Shown here: one piece after another, positions 26,431-34,887 of the stretch | How the letters are laid out: every line of letters begins with the position of its first letter | How positions within the stretch are numbered: the stretch's first letter is position 1 | Assembly (NCBI GenBank): GCA_016292745.1 | Contig: JAEDFO010000005.1 | Span: 1-64,000, forward strand | DNA from: Muribaculaceae bacterium | Lineage (GTDB): Bacteria > Bacteroidota > Bacteroidia > Bacteroidales > Muribaculaceae | DNA: 64,000 nucleotides | Direction: 5' to 3' | The notes under the pieces: generated by a model | What the model was told of the DNA's origin: nothing | What the model saw: the letters and a program-made list of their open reading frames with translations, nothing else | The model's database searches: none | Position numbers and translations under genes: made by a program

Positions 26431-28857
26431 ATGAACAAAGTATTGTTTTCATTGGCTCTCACAGCCATTGCTATTGCCAGCAATGCAGCCGTTAGGAAAA
26501 CATCAAACATCAACAGTTGGGAATTCTCTCACGATGGGAAATCGTGGGAACAGGTAACTGTACCCCATGATTGGGCCATCGCCGGTCCGTTCGATAAGCA
26601 CAACGACATGCAATGCGTGGCTATAGTACAGAACGGCGAAACCATTGCCACCGAGAAAACCGGCCGCACCGGAGCTTTGCCTTGGATTGGCGAAGGATTC
26701 TATCGCACCACAATCAACATTCCGGCAGGTTATGGACATGCCGAACTGATGTTTGACGGCGCCATGAGCGAGCCTGTGGTCAAAGTAAACGGCAAAGAGG
26801 CCGGGCGATGGGTGTATGGCTACAGCCCTGAGCGCATCGACATCACCAAGTTTGTTGCTCCAGGCGATAATCTTATCGAAGTGCATCTCACTAATGTTGA
26901 GGAAAGCACCCGATGGTATCCAGGCGCCGGTATATACCGTCCGGTTACACTCATTCTATCAAACTCGTCATTCATCGACAATTGGCATGGCTACATCCGC
27001 ACCATCGATGCCGACTCTGCCATGGCTTGCATTGAAGTATGCACCAAAGTGATGAACCCCACCGGAAACCTTACTGCCGACATATACATTGTCGACAGCA
27101 ATGGCAACACTGTAGCCAAGGCTCAAAAGACCACTCTCGACGTGACAGGCCAAAACATCAGCCGATTAATGGTAAAGAGCCCGAAATTGTGGTCGCCGGA
27201 AACTCCCTGGCTCTACTCTCTTGTGACAAAAATCCATAACGGGAAGAAACTTATCGACGAGACATCACAGCGTCTGGGCATCCGCACCATCAGTGTCGAC
27301 GCCGAGCATGGATTCAGACTGAACGGCGTGTCGCGCAAATTTAAAGGGGTATGCCTCCATCACGACCTTGGCCCGTTCGGCGCCGCCATCAACAAGGCTG
27401 CACTCATTCGCCAAGTGCGGATTCTCAAGGAGATGGGATGTGATGCCATACGCACCTCGCACAACATTCCGTCGACCATGCAAATGGAAGTATGCGACTC
27501 GATGGGCATGATGGTGATGGCCGAAAGTTTCGACATGTGGGAATATCCCAAATGCAAGAACGGATATGCCCGATTCTTCAACGAATGGGGCGAACGCGAC
27601 CTCACAAGCCTAATCCTTAACCACAGGAATCACCCCAGCATTGTGATGTGGAGCATCGGCAATGAAATTCCGGAACAAAACGACCTGAAAGGAGGACTGG
27701 GTGTGTCGATTCGTCTGCAAAACCTTTGCCACAAACTCGACCCCACACGCCCCGTCACACAGGGCAATGACCGTGCCGAGGATGCTCTTGCAATTGGTGT
27801 TCCCCAAGTGATGGATATCCCAGGATTCAACTATCGTCTGTATAAATTCGACGACAATATAACGAAAGTGCCACAGGGATTTCTCCTTGGAACCGAAACG
27901 GCATCTACATTCAGCTCGCGCGGTGTGTATAAGTTTCCCGTTGAGATTAACTACGAAAGCGGCCACACCGATGGACAATGTTCATCGTACGATGTCGATT
28001 TCGGCTGGTGGTGCAATCTGCCCGACGACGATTTCCTTATGTGCGACGACCGCAAATGGGACATTGGCCAATTCGTGTGGACCGGATTCGACTATCTTGG
28101 CGAACCTACACCCTACGACGACTTCTGGCCAAGCCGCTCAAGTTATTTCGGTATTTGCGACCTTGCCGGACTGCCTAAAGACCGATACTATCTGTATCGC
28201 TCGCAGTGGAGAACCGACGACACCACTATCCACCTGCTCCCGCATTGGACTTGGCCTGGTCGCGAGGGTGAAATCACTCCTGTGTATTGCTACACCAACT
28301 ACCCTGAGGCCGAATTGTTTGTAAACGGCAAGAGTCAAGGAAGGATACACAAGACAAAATGTCGCCAACTGGCTCACGACATGTGGAAGCACATACTCTG
28401 CGACAGCATCCTCGACCGTTACCGTCTGCGCTGGAACAATGTGAGATACGAGCCAGGCGTAATTAAGGTGGTGGTATACGATGAATCGGGCCATGAAGCA
28501 GGAACCGCAACAATGCGCACTGCAGGCTCTCCGGCTGCTATCGTTGCCGAAGCCGACCGTCATACCATAGCACCCAACGGCGACCTGGCATTCATCACTG
28601 TAAGCATGGTTGACGCAAACGGCACACTCTGCCCCGACGCCGACAACCAGATGTCGTTCAAGGTCAGCGGAGCTGCTCGGTTTAAAACTGTTTGCAACGG
28701 CGATGCCACTTCTGTGGAATCGTTCGTCGAACCTACCATGAAACTGTTCCATGGGCAGCTGGTAGTGTCGGTTGAAGCCTTCGAGCCCGGAATTGCGACA
28801 CTTACCATCAGCACTCCCGGACTTCCCGACAAAACCATCGACATCACAGTACAATAA
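26431..28857 (+). CDS. GH2 family beta-galactosidase-like enzyme, secreted
   Basis: 808 residues from the ATG at 26431 (MNKVLFSLALTAIAIASNAAV, signal peptide); the frame is open 24 bases further but that adds nothing useful. Domains run: N-terminal jelly roll (VPHDWAIAGPFD), immunoglobulin-like domain, TIM barrel with acid/base Glu412 in SIGNEIPEQ and nucleophile Glu489 in LGTETAST, then C-terminal beta domains. The core barrel motif RTSHNIPS is present. GH2 includes beta-galactosidases, mannosidases and glucuronidases; the HNIPS loop fits the beta-galactosidase group. It is last in the operon and followed by a bidirectional hairpin. Confidence 0.9.
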   Translation: MNKVLFSLALTAIAIASNAAVRKTSNINSWEFSHDGKSWEQVTVPHDWAIAGPFDKHNDMQCVAIVQNGETIATEKTGRTGALPWIGEGFYRTTINIPAGYGHAELMFDGAMSEPVVKVNGKEAGRWVYGYSPERIDITKFVAPGDNLIEVHLTNVEESTRWYPGAGIYRPVTLILSNSSFIDNWHGYIRTIDADSAMACIEVCTKVMNPTGNLTADIYIVDSNGNTVAKAQKTTLDVTGQNISRLMVKSPKLWSPETPWLYSLVTKIHNGKKLIDETSQRLGIRTISVDAEHGFRLNGVSRKFKGVCLHHDLGPFGAAINKAALIRQVRILKEMGCDAIRTSHNIPSTMQMEVCDSMGMMVMAESFDMWEYPKCKNGYARFFNEWGERDLTSLILNHRNHPSIVMWSIGNEIPEQNDLKGGLGVSIRLQNLCHKLDPTRPVTQGNDRAEDALAIGVPQVMDIPGFNYRLYKFDDNITKVPQGFLLGTETASTFSSRGVYKFPVEINYESGHTDGQCSSYDVDFGWWCNLPDDDFLMCDDRKWDIGQFVWTGFDYLGEPTPYDDFWPSRSSYFGICDLAGLPKDRYYLYRSQWRTDDTTIHLLPHWTWPGREGEITPVYCYTNYPEAELFVNGKSQGRIHKTKCRQLAHDMWKHILCDSILDRYRLRWNNVRYEPGVIKVVVYDESGHEAGTATMRTAGSPAAIVAEADRHTIAPNGDLAFITVSMVDANGTLCPDADNQMSFKVSGAARFKTVCNGDATSVESFVEPTMKLFHGQLVVSVEAFEPGIATLTISTPGLPDKTIDITVQ

Positions 28858-28882
28858 CGTCAAACCTATTCAGATTACAACA

Positions 28883-28912
28883 CAGGAGCACTGCAATCAT
28901 GCAATGCTCCTG
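28883..28912. terminator. Bidirectional terminator hairpin between converging glycan operons
   Basis: CAGGAGCA (28883-28890) pairs with TGCTCCTG (28905-28912), with an inner TGCA/TGCA pair. It lies in the 78-base gap between the GH2 stop and the stop of the converging gene. Confidence 0.65.
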
Positions 28913-28935
28913 CAATTATATATCAGCACCGATAT

Positions 28936-30948
28936 TTATTTGCGGCGTTTCTTGGTGTCGCTGAAGAAGCCAGGCACACGCTCGGGGCTCATCATCTGCC
29001 ACAACGATGGAACAGTCCAACCCGGGGCAAAGATGTTGTTGTAGAATCCCTTGCCGTTGCGGCCATAATCCCATGTGGTGTGCTGTACCACTTCGGGGTA
29101 ATAGCCAGCCTTGGCGATGCCACACATATGACCTTCGAACGGCAGCAATTGCAGCATCGAGGTACGGATAACCTCGGCGAAATCGGCAAAACGGGTTTCT
29201 CCGGTTTCTGCCTTAAGGAAATCGAGGATTGATGCAAACTCAAACACGAACACATCGATATGGTTGTTCTCAACCGACACATTTCCCCAACCGCGCGAAT
29301 GGAATCCAAGATCGCCTAACATCTGGCCTTGAGCGAACGGAACATCCCAGGTGTAATACCACGACAGACAGAAATATGTTGATTTCAAGCATTGTGCCAC
29401 ATAGTGCGCACGCTCTTCGCCCTTGGTTACGAAAGTCATGTAGTAGGTGGCAGTGGCTGCTGCAAGTGCAGCCTCCTTGTCCTCGCAGTTAGCGTCGAGT
29501 GTCGACGAGAAATAATCAGCCTTGTCAATTATCTCACGCTCCAGGTATCCCAACGTGAGCTTTGCGCTCTCCAAATACTTGGCATCGCCGAAATAGCGGT
29601 ATGCCATGACCAGCGGCACAGTAACGGCCGGAGTGCTTCCGCCAGAGGCATCAACCACCTTGCCATCGGCATTGAACTTGCGAGGGAAACTGCCATCAGC
29701 GCGCTGGAATGTCAGCAATGCATCGAGCACTGTGCGCACTGCTTTCTCTACATCGGCATGCTTGCGCCCGCGACGCTTTTCATAGTCAAGATAGTACAGC
29801 AATGCATACACACCTTCCGACTGGCGGCGGATGCTAAGTGCCGGATAAAACTCACCGCGCGACAGATTTCCACTTTCGTAGAACAGACCAGATGCCGAAA
29901 ATCCATTGGTGATATGGCTGTCGATAACGGCACGGGCATTGCGTTCAATATCAGCACGATTATTTGCCTCAGCATATTCCAAGGCATTGAATGCATTGAG
30001 CAACGAGCGTCCCACGAAACCAATCTGATATTCGCCTGACAGCTCACACTTGGCTGTGCGTATGCCCTCGCCCGAGAAATATTTCAATGGGTATTTGTCG
30101 ACAAAACTCTCAACATAAAAATTGGAAAGCACATCCTTTGCATATTGTTGAGTGAATCCCGTAGCTACCGGTTTAGGCTGGTTACGGTCGTAACTATAGG
30201 TCCATGTCTTTGCCACGAAATCGCTGAAATCAGCAGCCGCACCCTTGGCTATAAGCCACGAAGCCGACACAATCTCACCCTTGGCAAGCTTTACGAACGA
30301 ACGGATACCGGGAATCAATGTGAGTTTGCGGATATAGCGCGTAGGAGCTTCAGTGTAAGGATAGCTGAACACCAAGGCACTCTTGCCCGATACGTTGCGG
30401 AATCCCACCGAGCCAACTGTGGTGTGTCCCGGCAGCAGAATGTCGCCGCTTATGTTCTGACACACGCAATCGGTGCCGTTTTCGTCGGTTTCGCGCATCA
30501 CTGTGTAGTACTCGCCTGCGCCAGGATTGTATACTCCAGTCATTGGAGTGCTCAAGCGGTCTTCACGCACTTCCCAGCTGTCGGAAGTGTGAAACGAAGG
30601 AGCTTCCTTGGGCGAACGCAGATTCTTATGATACCAGAATCCCGGCATATAGAATTCGCAATCGGCATGATTGGCGTTTAGCTGATATGTATTGCTCAGA
30701 TTGAACCACACATCGGCATTGGCCTTTACATACACTTCAACTTTGGTCCCGGCTTCGGTTTCCGATACCACACGGCGCACCTCAACAGGGAGAGGCATTT
30801 CTGCCTTAAGAATACCGCTTCCTTTATCGGCCAGTTCATACTCATGAGCCGGGTTTCCTGGTGTTTTTACAGTCAGCACGCTGCGAATCTGCGCATCGAC
30901 ACCAAAAGCCAGCACTGCCGACATAAATACTGATAAGAATAGTTTCAT
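28936..30948 (-). CDS. Secreted protein with predicted (alpha/alpha) barrel, possible glycan-active enzyme
   Basis: 670 residues with signal peptide MKLFLSVFMSAVLAFGVDA. The first 250 residues look like beta-sandwich (VWFNLSNTYQLNANHADCEF, GTDCVCQNISGDILLPGH). The rest is helical with repeating Ala/Leu-rich hairpins (SLLNAFNALEYAEANNRAD, GVYALLYYLDYEKRR, AALAAATATYYMTF), the layout of a six-hairpin toroid seen in glycoside hydrolases and polysaccharide lyases. Candidate active-site segments are DGSFPRKF and SRGWGNVSVENNHIDVFV. I cannot name the CAZy family. It follows the sulfatase by 26 bases in one operon, so its substrate is probably a sulfated glycan. Confidence 0.65.
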   Translation of the reverse strand: MKLFLSVFMSAVLAFGVDAQIRSVLTVKTPGNPAHEYELADKGSGILKAEMPLPVEVRRVVSETEAGTKVEVYVKANADVWFNLSNTYQLNANHADCEFYMPGFWYHKNLRSPKEAPSFHTSDSWEVREDRLSTPMTGVYNPGAGEYYTVMRETDENGTDCVCQNISGDILLPGHTTVGSVGFRNVSGKSALVFSYPYTEAPTRYIRKLTLIPGIRSFVKLAKGEIVSASWLIAKGAAADFSDFVAKTWTYSYDRNQPKPVATGFTQQYAKDVLSNFYVESFVDKYPLKYFSGEGIRTAKCELSGEYQIGFVGRSLLNAFNALEYAEANNRADIERNARAVIDSHITNGFSASGLFYESGNLSRGEFYPALSIRRQSEGVYALLYYLDYEKRRGRKHADVEKAVRTVLDALLTFQRADGSFPRKFNADGKVVDASGGSTPAVTVPLVMAYRYFGDAKYLESAKLTLGYLEREIIDKADYFSSTLDANCEDKEAALAAATATYYMTFVTKGEERAHYVAQCLKSTYFCLSWYYTWDVPFAQGQMLGDLGFHSRGWGNVSVENNHIDVFVFEFASILDFLKAETGETRFADFAEVIRTSMLQLLPFEGHMCGIAKAGYYPEVVQHTTWDYGRNGKGFYNNIFAPGWTVPSLWQMMSPERVPGFFSDTKKRRK

Positions 30949-30974
30949 ACTCGGTTTAGTTTGTTATTTGGTTA

Positions 30975-32513
30975 TTATTTCAATGGAATTTCCTCTACAT
31001 TAGCCTTATAATAGCCTTTTGTGAGCTTGAAAAACTCTTTTTCAAGTTGTTTGAGACGTTTAGGATTCTCATCGGCAACATTGTCGGACTGTCCGGCATT
31101 CGTCTTGACATTGAAGAGTCCATACTCGTCAAGATTGCCAAGTTCGTTGCCGGTCAGATTTGTTTTCGGGCCCGAATATGGAGGAATCATCACCCAGTCG
31201 CCCATACGGATACCCATCTTTCCCTGAGCTTCGAAAATCAGGCTCTTACGTCCCTTGTTGCTGCGACCGAGAAACACATTCAGCATCTCTTTGCTGTCGA
31301 GACCGCTCTTCACCTTCACTCCCACAAGTTTTGCGAGCGATGCAAGCAGGTCCATCTGGCATACTACAGCATCAGAAACTGTTGGTTCGACGGTGCCTTT
31401 CCAATATACAAACAGCGGAATGTGAGTACCTCCATCGTAAAGGCTGTATTTACCTCCGCGCAATCCACCGGCAGGCTTATGGTCGCCGGCAAGTTCGGCA
31501 GCCTGGTCCTTATAGCCATCGTTCAGTACCGGCCCGTTGTCGCTGCTGAAAATTATGAGCGTGTTCTCGAGCAAACCCTTTGCATCAAGTTCCTGAATCA
31601 GCTGTCCCACACACCAATCGGCCTCAACGATAGCATCGCCACGCGAACCCATAGTGGTAGAACCTACGAAACGCTGATGTGGCGCACGCGGCACATGCGG
31701 CTGATGCAGGCCATAGTAAAGGAAGAACGGACGGTCGGCATTCTCATCGATGAAATTGCGCACCTTGGCCAGAAAATAGTCGGCCATATCCTCGTCTTTC
31801 CAACGTGCTTTCGTGCCACCCTTCATATATCCAATGCGTGGAATGCCATTGACAATGGAATTGTTATGGCCATGAGCCCAATGAAGTTTTAGCATTTCGG
31901 GATGGTCGATAGCTGTGGGTTCGCCGTCGAAGTTGTGTTCGTAGCTCACTTGAATGGGGTCGTCAGGGTCGAGCCCCACCACATCACCGTTTTCGACATA
32001 CACAGTGGGCACACGGTCGTTTGTGGCAGCAATGATGCACGAATAGTCGAATCCCACTTCGCGGGCACCGGGGCGAATGGTCTGGTTCCAGTCGACATTG
32101 CCGTTTCCCATGCCCAGATGCCACTTACCGATGGCACCAGTAACATAACCGGCACTGCGCATCATCTTCGGCAAGGTGTATTCGTCTTCAGCGATAATAA
32201 GCGGTGCATCGCCGGGTAAAATCTTGGCATTCTCGTTTTTCCACGGATACATACCTGTCATCAAGGCATAACGGCTTGGAGTTGAAGTGGCCGACGAGGC
32301 ATAGCCGTTATTGAAGCATACACCGCCACGAGCCAATGCGTCGATATTAGGGGTGTTGATGGTGGTTTGGCCATATGCGCTGACATCACCAAAGCCAAGG
32401 TCGTCGGCAAGAATAACTATTACATTCGGTTGCCGGTCAGCAGCATCGGCACGCACATTGCCGCTGCTTAGCAACGCAATAATTGCAGAGACTTTGAAAA
32501 AATTCTTTCGCAT
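30975..32513 (-). CDS. S1 family sulfatase, Ser-type
   Basis: 512 residues with a signal-like N-terminus (KVSAIIALLSSGNVRADA). The S1 core has NVIVILADDLGFGDV with the metal-binding Asp pair, and the maturation motif S77-T-P-S-R81 in ATSTPSRYALMTG. GKWHLGM and FFLYYGLHQPHVPRAPH are also typical. The motif begins with Ser rather than Cys, so formylglycine must be made by an anaerobic sulfatase-maturing enzyme, which is not in this window. It removes sulfate esters from glycans outside the cytoplasm. It has a strong promoter and is co-transcribed with the barrel protein. Confidence 0.92.
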   Translation of the reverse strand: MRKNFFKVSAIIALLSSGNVRADAADRQPNVIVILADDLGFGDVSAYGQTTINTPNIDALARGGVCFNNGYASSATSTPSRYALMTGMYPWKNENAKILPGDAPLIIAEDEYTLPKMMRSAGYVTGAIGKWHLGMGNGNVDWNQTIRPGAREVGFDYSCIIAATNDRVPTVYVENGDVVGLDPDDPIQVSYEHNFDGEPTAIDHPEMLKLHWAHGHNNSIVNGIPRIGYMKGGTKARWKDEDMADYFLAKVRNFIDENADRPFFLYYGLHQPHVPRAPHQRFVGSTTMGSRGDAIVEADWCVGQLIQELDAKGLLENTLIIFSSDNGPVLNDGYKDQAAELAGDHKPAGGLRGGKYSLYDGGTHIPLFVYWKGTVEPTVSDAVVCQMDLLASLAKLVGVKVKSGLDSKEMLNVFLGRSNKGRKSLIFEAQGKMGIRMGDWVMIPPYSGPKTNLTGNELGNLDEYGLFNVKTNAGQSDNVADENPKRLKQLEKEFFKLTKGYYKANVEEIPLK

Positions 32514-32567
32514 AATTTAGTGTTGGTTGATTTATAAGTCGGTTTTTCAGTTTGGTTATTACAATGC

Positions 32568-32599
32568 CAAAAGTAACGAAAAAACGGATAAACGCCAAA
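32568..32599 (-). promoter_or_regulatory. Sigma-ABfr promoter for the sulfatase operon
   Basis: The minus strand carries TTTG (32599-32596), a 20-base gap, then TACTTTTG (32575-32568). Leader to the ATG is about 50 bases. Confidence 0.65.
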
Positions 32600-32642
32600 A
32601 CCATTATGCAAAAGAACGAATTATCGGGCAAAATCAATGCCA

Positions 32643-33473
32643 TCAGCGCTTGGCAATAGGAATCTGGATTATCGAGAGCCATCGCGAGGGGTCATCGTAG
32701 TTCCAGCATCCGTCGACATACGAAGTGCGTGGCATTCCTGCCACGAGATACCCATTTTCGTCGATGTAGCGGTAGGCTTCGGCATAGGTTCGGCCAAACT
32801 CTGAGTAAGGGCCGTAATGCTTCACACATAGCGCCATGGGCACAGCATCGAGAGTGTGGAACTTCACTATCGGCGAATCGGTAAGGGCTTCCTCAACCTG
32901 TTCGCAGTATTCAATGTCGATTTTGCCGTCGGTATACTCCTGGCTGTGCTCAACAGTGAAGCAATAGCCCGGCAAAGTGCAGCGGCACCCCAGCCGCTGC
33001 ATCTCCGGCCCAATGACTGAGCAGCAGAGAGCACCCAATTCGTCGTAATTTTTGATAGTGGCACGATGTGTTGCCACGATAATTGCAGGCAATGCCTGAA
33101 TGTTGTAGTTGTTCATTGTTTCAAGTTGTTTGCGGGAGTCGAGCAATTCGCCGAGACGGCGGCGTCGCTCGTTGAGCAAATCCAGTTGCCGTTCACACTC
33201 ACTGATTTTCAGCGATAGCAAATCGGCCGAAGGCACACGTTCATCGCTCAGCAGCAAGTCGCGGACCTCATCGAGCGAAAAGCCGATGTCCTTGAGGTCG
33301 CGGATTGCATTCAGACGTTGCATCTGGTCGACGCTGTAATATCGGTAACCCGAATCATCATCGACACTATCGGGCAAAAGAATGCCCAACTGCTCATAAT
33401 GCCTGAGAGTTTTCACCGTCACTCGCATCAGCCGCGAGAACTCCCCGATTTTCAGTTTAATCATTTCTTTCAT
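32643..33473 (-). CDS. MerR-type regulator with GyrI-like ligand-binding domain
   Basis: 276 residues. The N-terminal MerR helix-turn-helix is KIGEFSRLMRVTVKTLRHYE, then GYRYYSVDQMQRLNAIRDLKDIGF and a coiled coil (ISECERQLDLLNERRRRLGEL). The C-terminal 150 residues match the GyrI-like/BmrR effector domain (KHYGPYSEFGRTYAEAYRYI, then WLSIIQIPIAKR at the end). Such proteins activate efflux or stress genes on binding a hydrophobic or cationic drug. It lies upstream of the sulfatase on the same strand, but a strong promoter separates them, so it need not be its regulator. No pump is adjacent. Confidence 0.9.
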   Translation of the reverse strand: MKEMIKLKIGEFSRLMRVTVKTLRHYEQLGILLPDSVDDDSGYRYYSVDQMQRLNAIRDLKDIGFSLDEVRDLLLSDERVPSADLLSLKISECERQLDLLNERRRRLGELLDSRKQLETMNNYNIQALPAIIVATHRATIKNYDELGALCCSVIGPEMQRLGCRCTLPGYCFTVEHSQEYTDGKIDIEYCEQVEEALTDSPIVKFHTLDAVPMALCVKHYGPYSEFGRTYAEAYRYIDENGYLVAGMPRTSYVDGCWNYDDPSRWLSIIQIPIAKR

Positions 33474-33537
33474 AATGCGCGCGAATTACAGGTGCAAAGT
33501 AAGGCCTTGCCCTTAGGGACGAGTCAACAGCACATCA

Positions 33538-33545
33538 CAAATTTA
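33538..33545 (-). promoter_or_regulatory. Possible promoter -7 box for the MerR-GyrI gene
   Basis: The minus strand reads TAAATTTG, 64 bases before the ATG. A second, imperfect box TTACTTTG lies nearer the gene (near 33495). The -33 spacing fits poorly for both. Confidence 0.3.
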
Positions 33546-33596
33546 ACAAATATTTAACATAATACAGCACAAAACTCACATCATTCGGACCGTCAA

Positions 33597-33628
33597 TTTG
33601 ACAATGCACACTTTTTGGCGTAACTTTG
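33597..33628 (+). promoter_or_regulatory. Sigma-ABfr promoter for tgt
   Basis: TTTG (33597-33600), a 20-base gap, then TAACTTTG (33621-33628): both boxes are perfect. Transcription would begin near 33635, after the farthest in-frame start codon. Confidence 0.7.
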
Positions 33629-33693
33629 TAAGAAATTTGTCGATTTCGCTGAGCGATTTCGACATCACTAACTTCGAAACGAAAAGCTATTAT

Positions 33694-34824
33694 ATGGATT
33701 TTGAACTTATAACTACCGACCCGAACAGTGCAGCCCGAGCCGGACTAATCACTACCGACCACGGCACCATCGAGACTCCGATATTCATGCCTGTAGGCAC
33801 AGTGGGCTCGGTGAAAGCAGTGCATGCCACCGAACTGCGCGACGACATAAAGGCCCAGATTATCCTTGGCAACACCTATCACCTGTATCTGCGTCCGGGA
33901 ATCGACATTCTTGAGAAAGCCGGTGGACTTCACAAGTTCAACAGCTGGAACCGCCCTATTCTAACCGACAGCGGCGGCTTTCAGGTGTTCTCGCTTTCGG
34001 CCAACCGCAAGTTGAAAGAGGAAGGAGCCTACTTCCACTCGCATATCGACGGCAGCAAGCACTTGTTCACCCCCGAGGGAGTGGTGGATATACAGCGCTC
34101 AATCGGTGCCGACATCATGATGGCGCTCGATGAGTGTCCTCCAGGCGATTCCGACTATTCCTACGCCAAGAAATCGCTCGGGCTGACCCTCCGCTGGCTA
34201 AAGCGTGGATGGGACCGATATCAGCAAACCGAAGGCAAATACGGTTATCGTCAATGCTTCTTTCCGATAGTCCAAGGATGCACCTACACCGACCTACGAC
34301 AGGAATCGGCCAAATTTGTTGCCGACCTTGGTGCCGACGGCAACGCCATCGGCGGATTGGCTGTGGGCGAGCCTACCGAGAAGATGTATGAGATGATTGA
34401 AGTTGTTAACGACATCCTTCCCACCGATAAGCCTCGATACCTGATGGGTGTGGGCACTCCTGCCAACATTCTCGAGGCCATAGAGCGAGGCGTCGACATG
34501 ATGGACTGCGTGATGCCAACCCGAAATGGCCGAAACGGTATGCTGTTTACTCGCCATGGCATCATGAACATGCGCAACAAGAAATGGGCCGACGATTTCT
34601 CGCCCATCCAGGAGGACGGACCATCGTACGTCGACACGCTTTACTCAAAAGCCTATTTGCGACATCTGTTCATCAGCCAGGAAATTCTGGCAATGCAGAT
34701 TGCCTCGATTCACAACCTCGCATTCTACCTGTGGCTGGTAAAAGAAGCACGAAAGCACATCGTTGCCGGCGACTTCAAGCCGTGGAAAGACGAAATGGTG
34801 GTCAACGTTACCCGCCGGCTCTGA
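33694..34824 (+). CDS. tgt: tRNA-guanine (queuine) transglycosylase
   Basis: 376 residues from the ATG at 33694 (MDFELITTDPNSAARAGLIT), the usual bacterial length; the frame is open another 96 bases but that part spans the promoter. Motifs include ETPIFMPVGTVGSVKA, the nucleophile/base region LTDSGGFQVFSL, GGLAVGEPTEKMYEMI, and VDMMDCVMPTRNGRNG with the nucleophilic Asp. The bacterial zinc-site cysteines usually found near the C-terminus are not evident: this region reads YVDTLYSKAYLRHLF and holds no Cys, whereas the usual form has Cys-x-Cys-x2-Cys. The enzyme swaps guanine 34 for preQ1 in GUN-anticodon tRNAs. An lptG-type gene follows with its own promoter. Confidence 0.95.
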   Translation: MDFELITTDPNSAARAGLITTDHGTIETPIFMPVGTVGSVKAVHATELRDDIKAQIILGNTYHLYLRPGIDILEKAGGLHKFNSWNRPILTDSGGFQVFSLSANRKLKEEGAYFHSHIDGSKHLFTPEGVVDIQRSIGADIMMALDECPPGDSDYSYAKKSLGLTLRWLKRGWDRYQQTEGKYGYRQCFFPIVQGCTYTDLRQESAKFVADLGADGNAIGGLAVGEPTEKMYEMIEVVNDILPTDKPRYLMGVGTPANILEAIERGVDMMDCVMPTRNGRNGMLFTRHGIMNMRNKKWADDFSPIQEDGPSYVDTLYSKAYLRHLFISQEILAMQIASIHNLAFYLWLVKEARKHIVAGDFKPWKDEMVVNVTRRL

Positions 34825-34831
34825 TTTTAGG

Positions 34832-34863
34832 TTTGGCACTTAGGCAGATTATCTATATTTTTG
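34832..34863 (+). promoter_or_regulatory. Sigma-ABfr promoter for the LptF/G gene
   Basis: TTTG (34832-34835), a 20-base gap, then TATTTTTG (34856-34863). The TTG at 34861 is part of the -7 box, so it cannot be translated from this transcript. Confidence 0.7.
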
Positions 34864-34887
34864 CGTCGGCATTTTATTTTCATCGAA

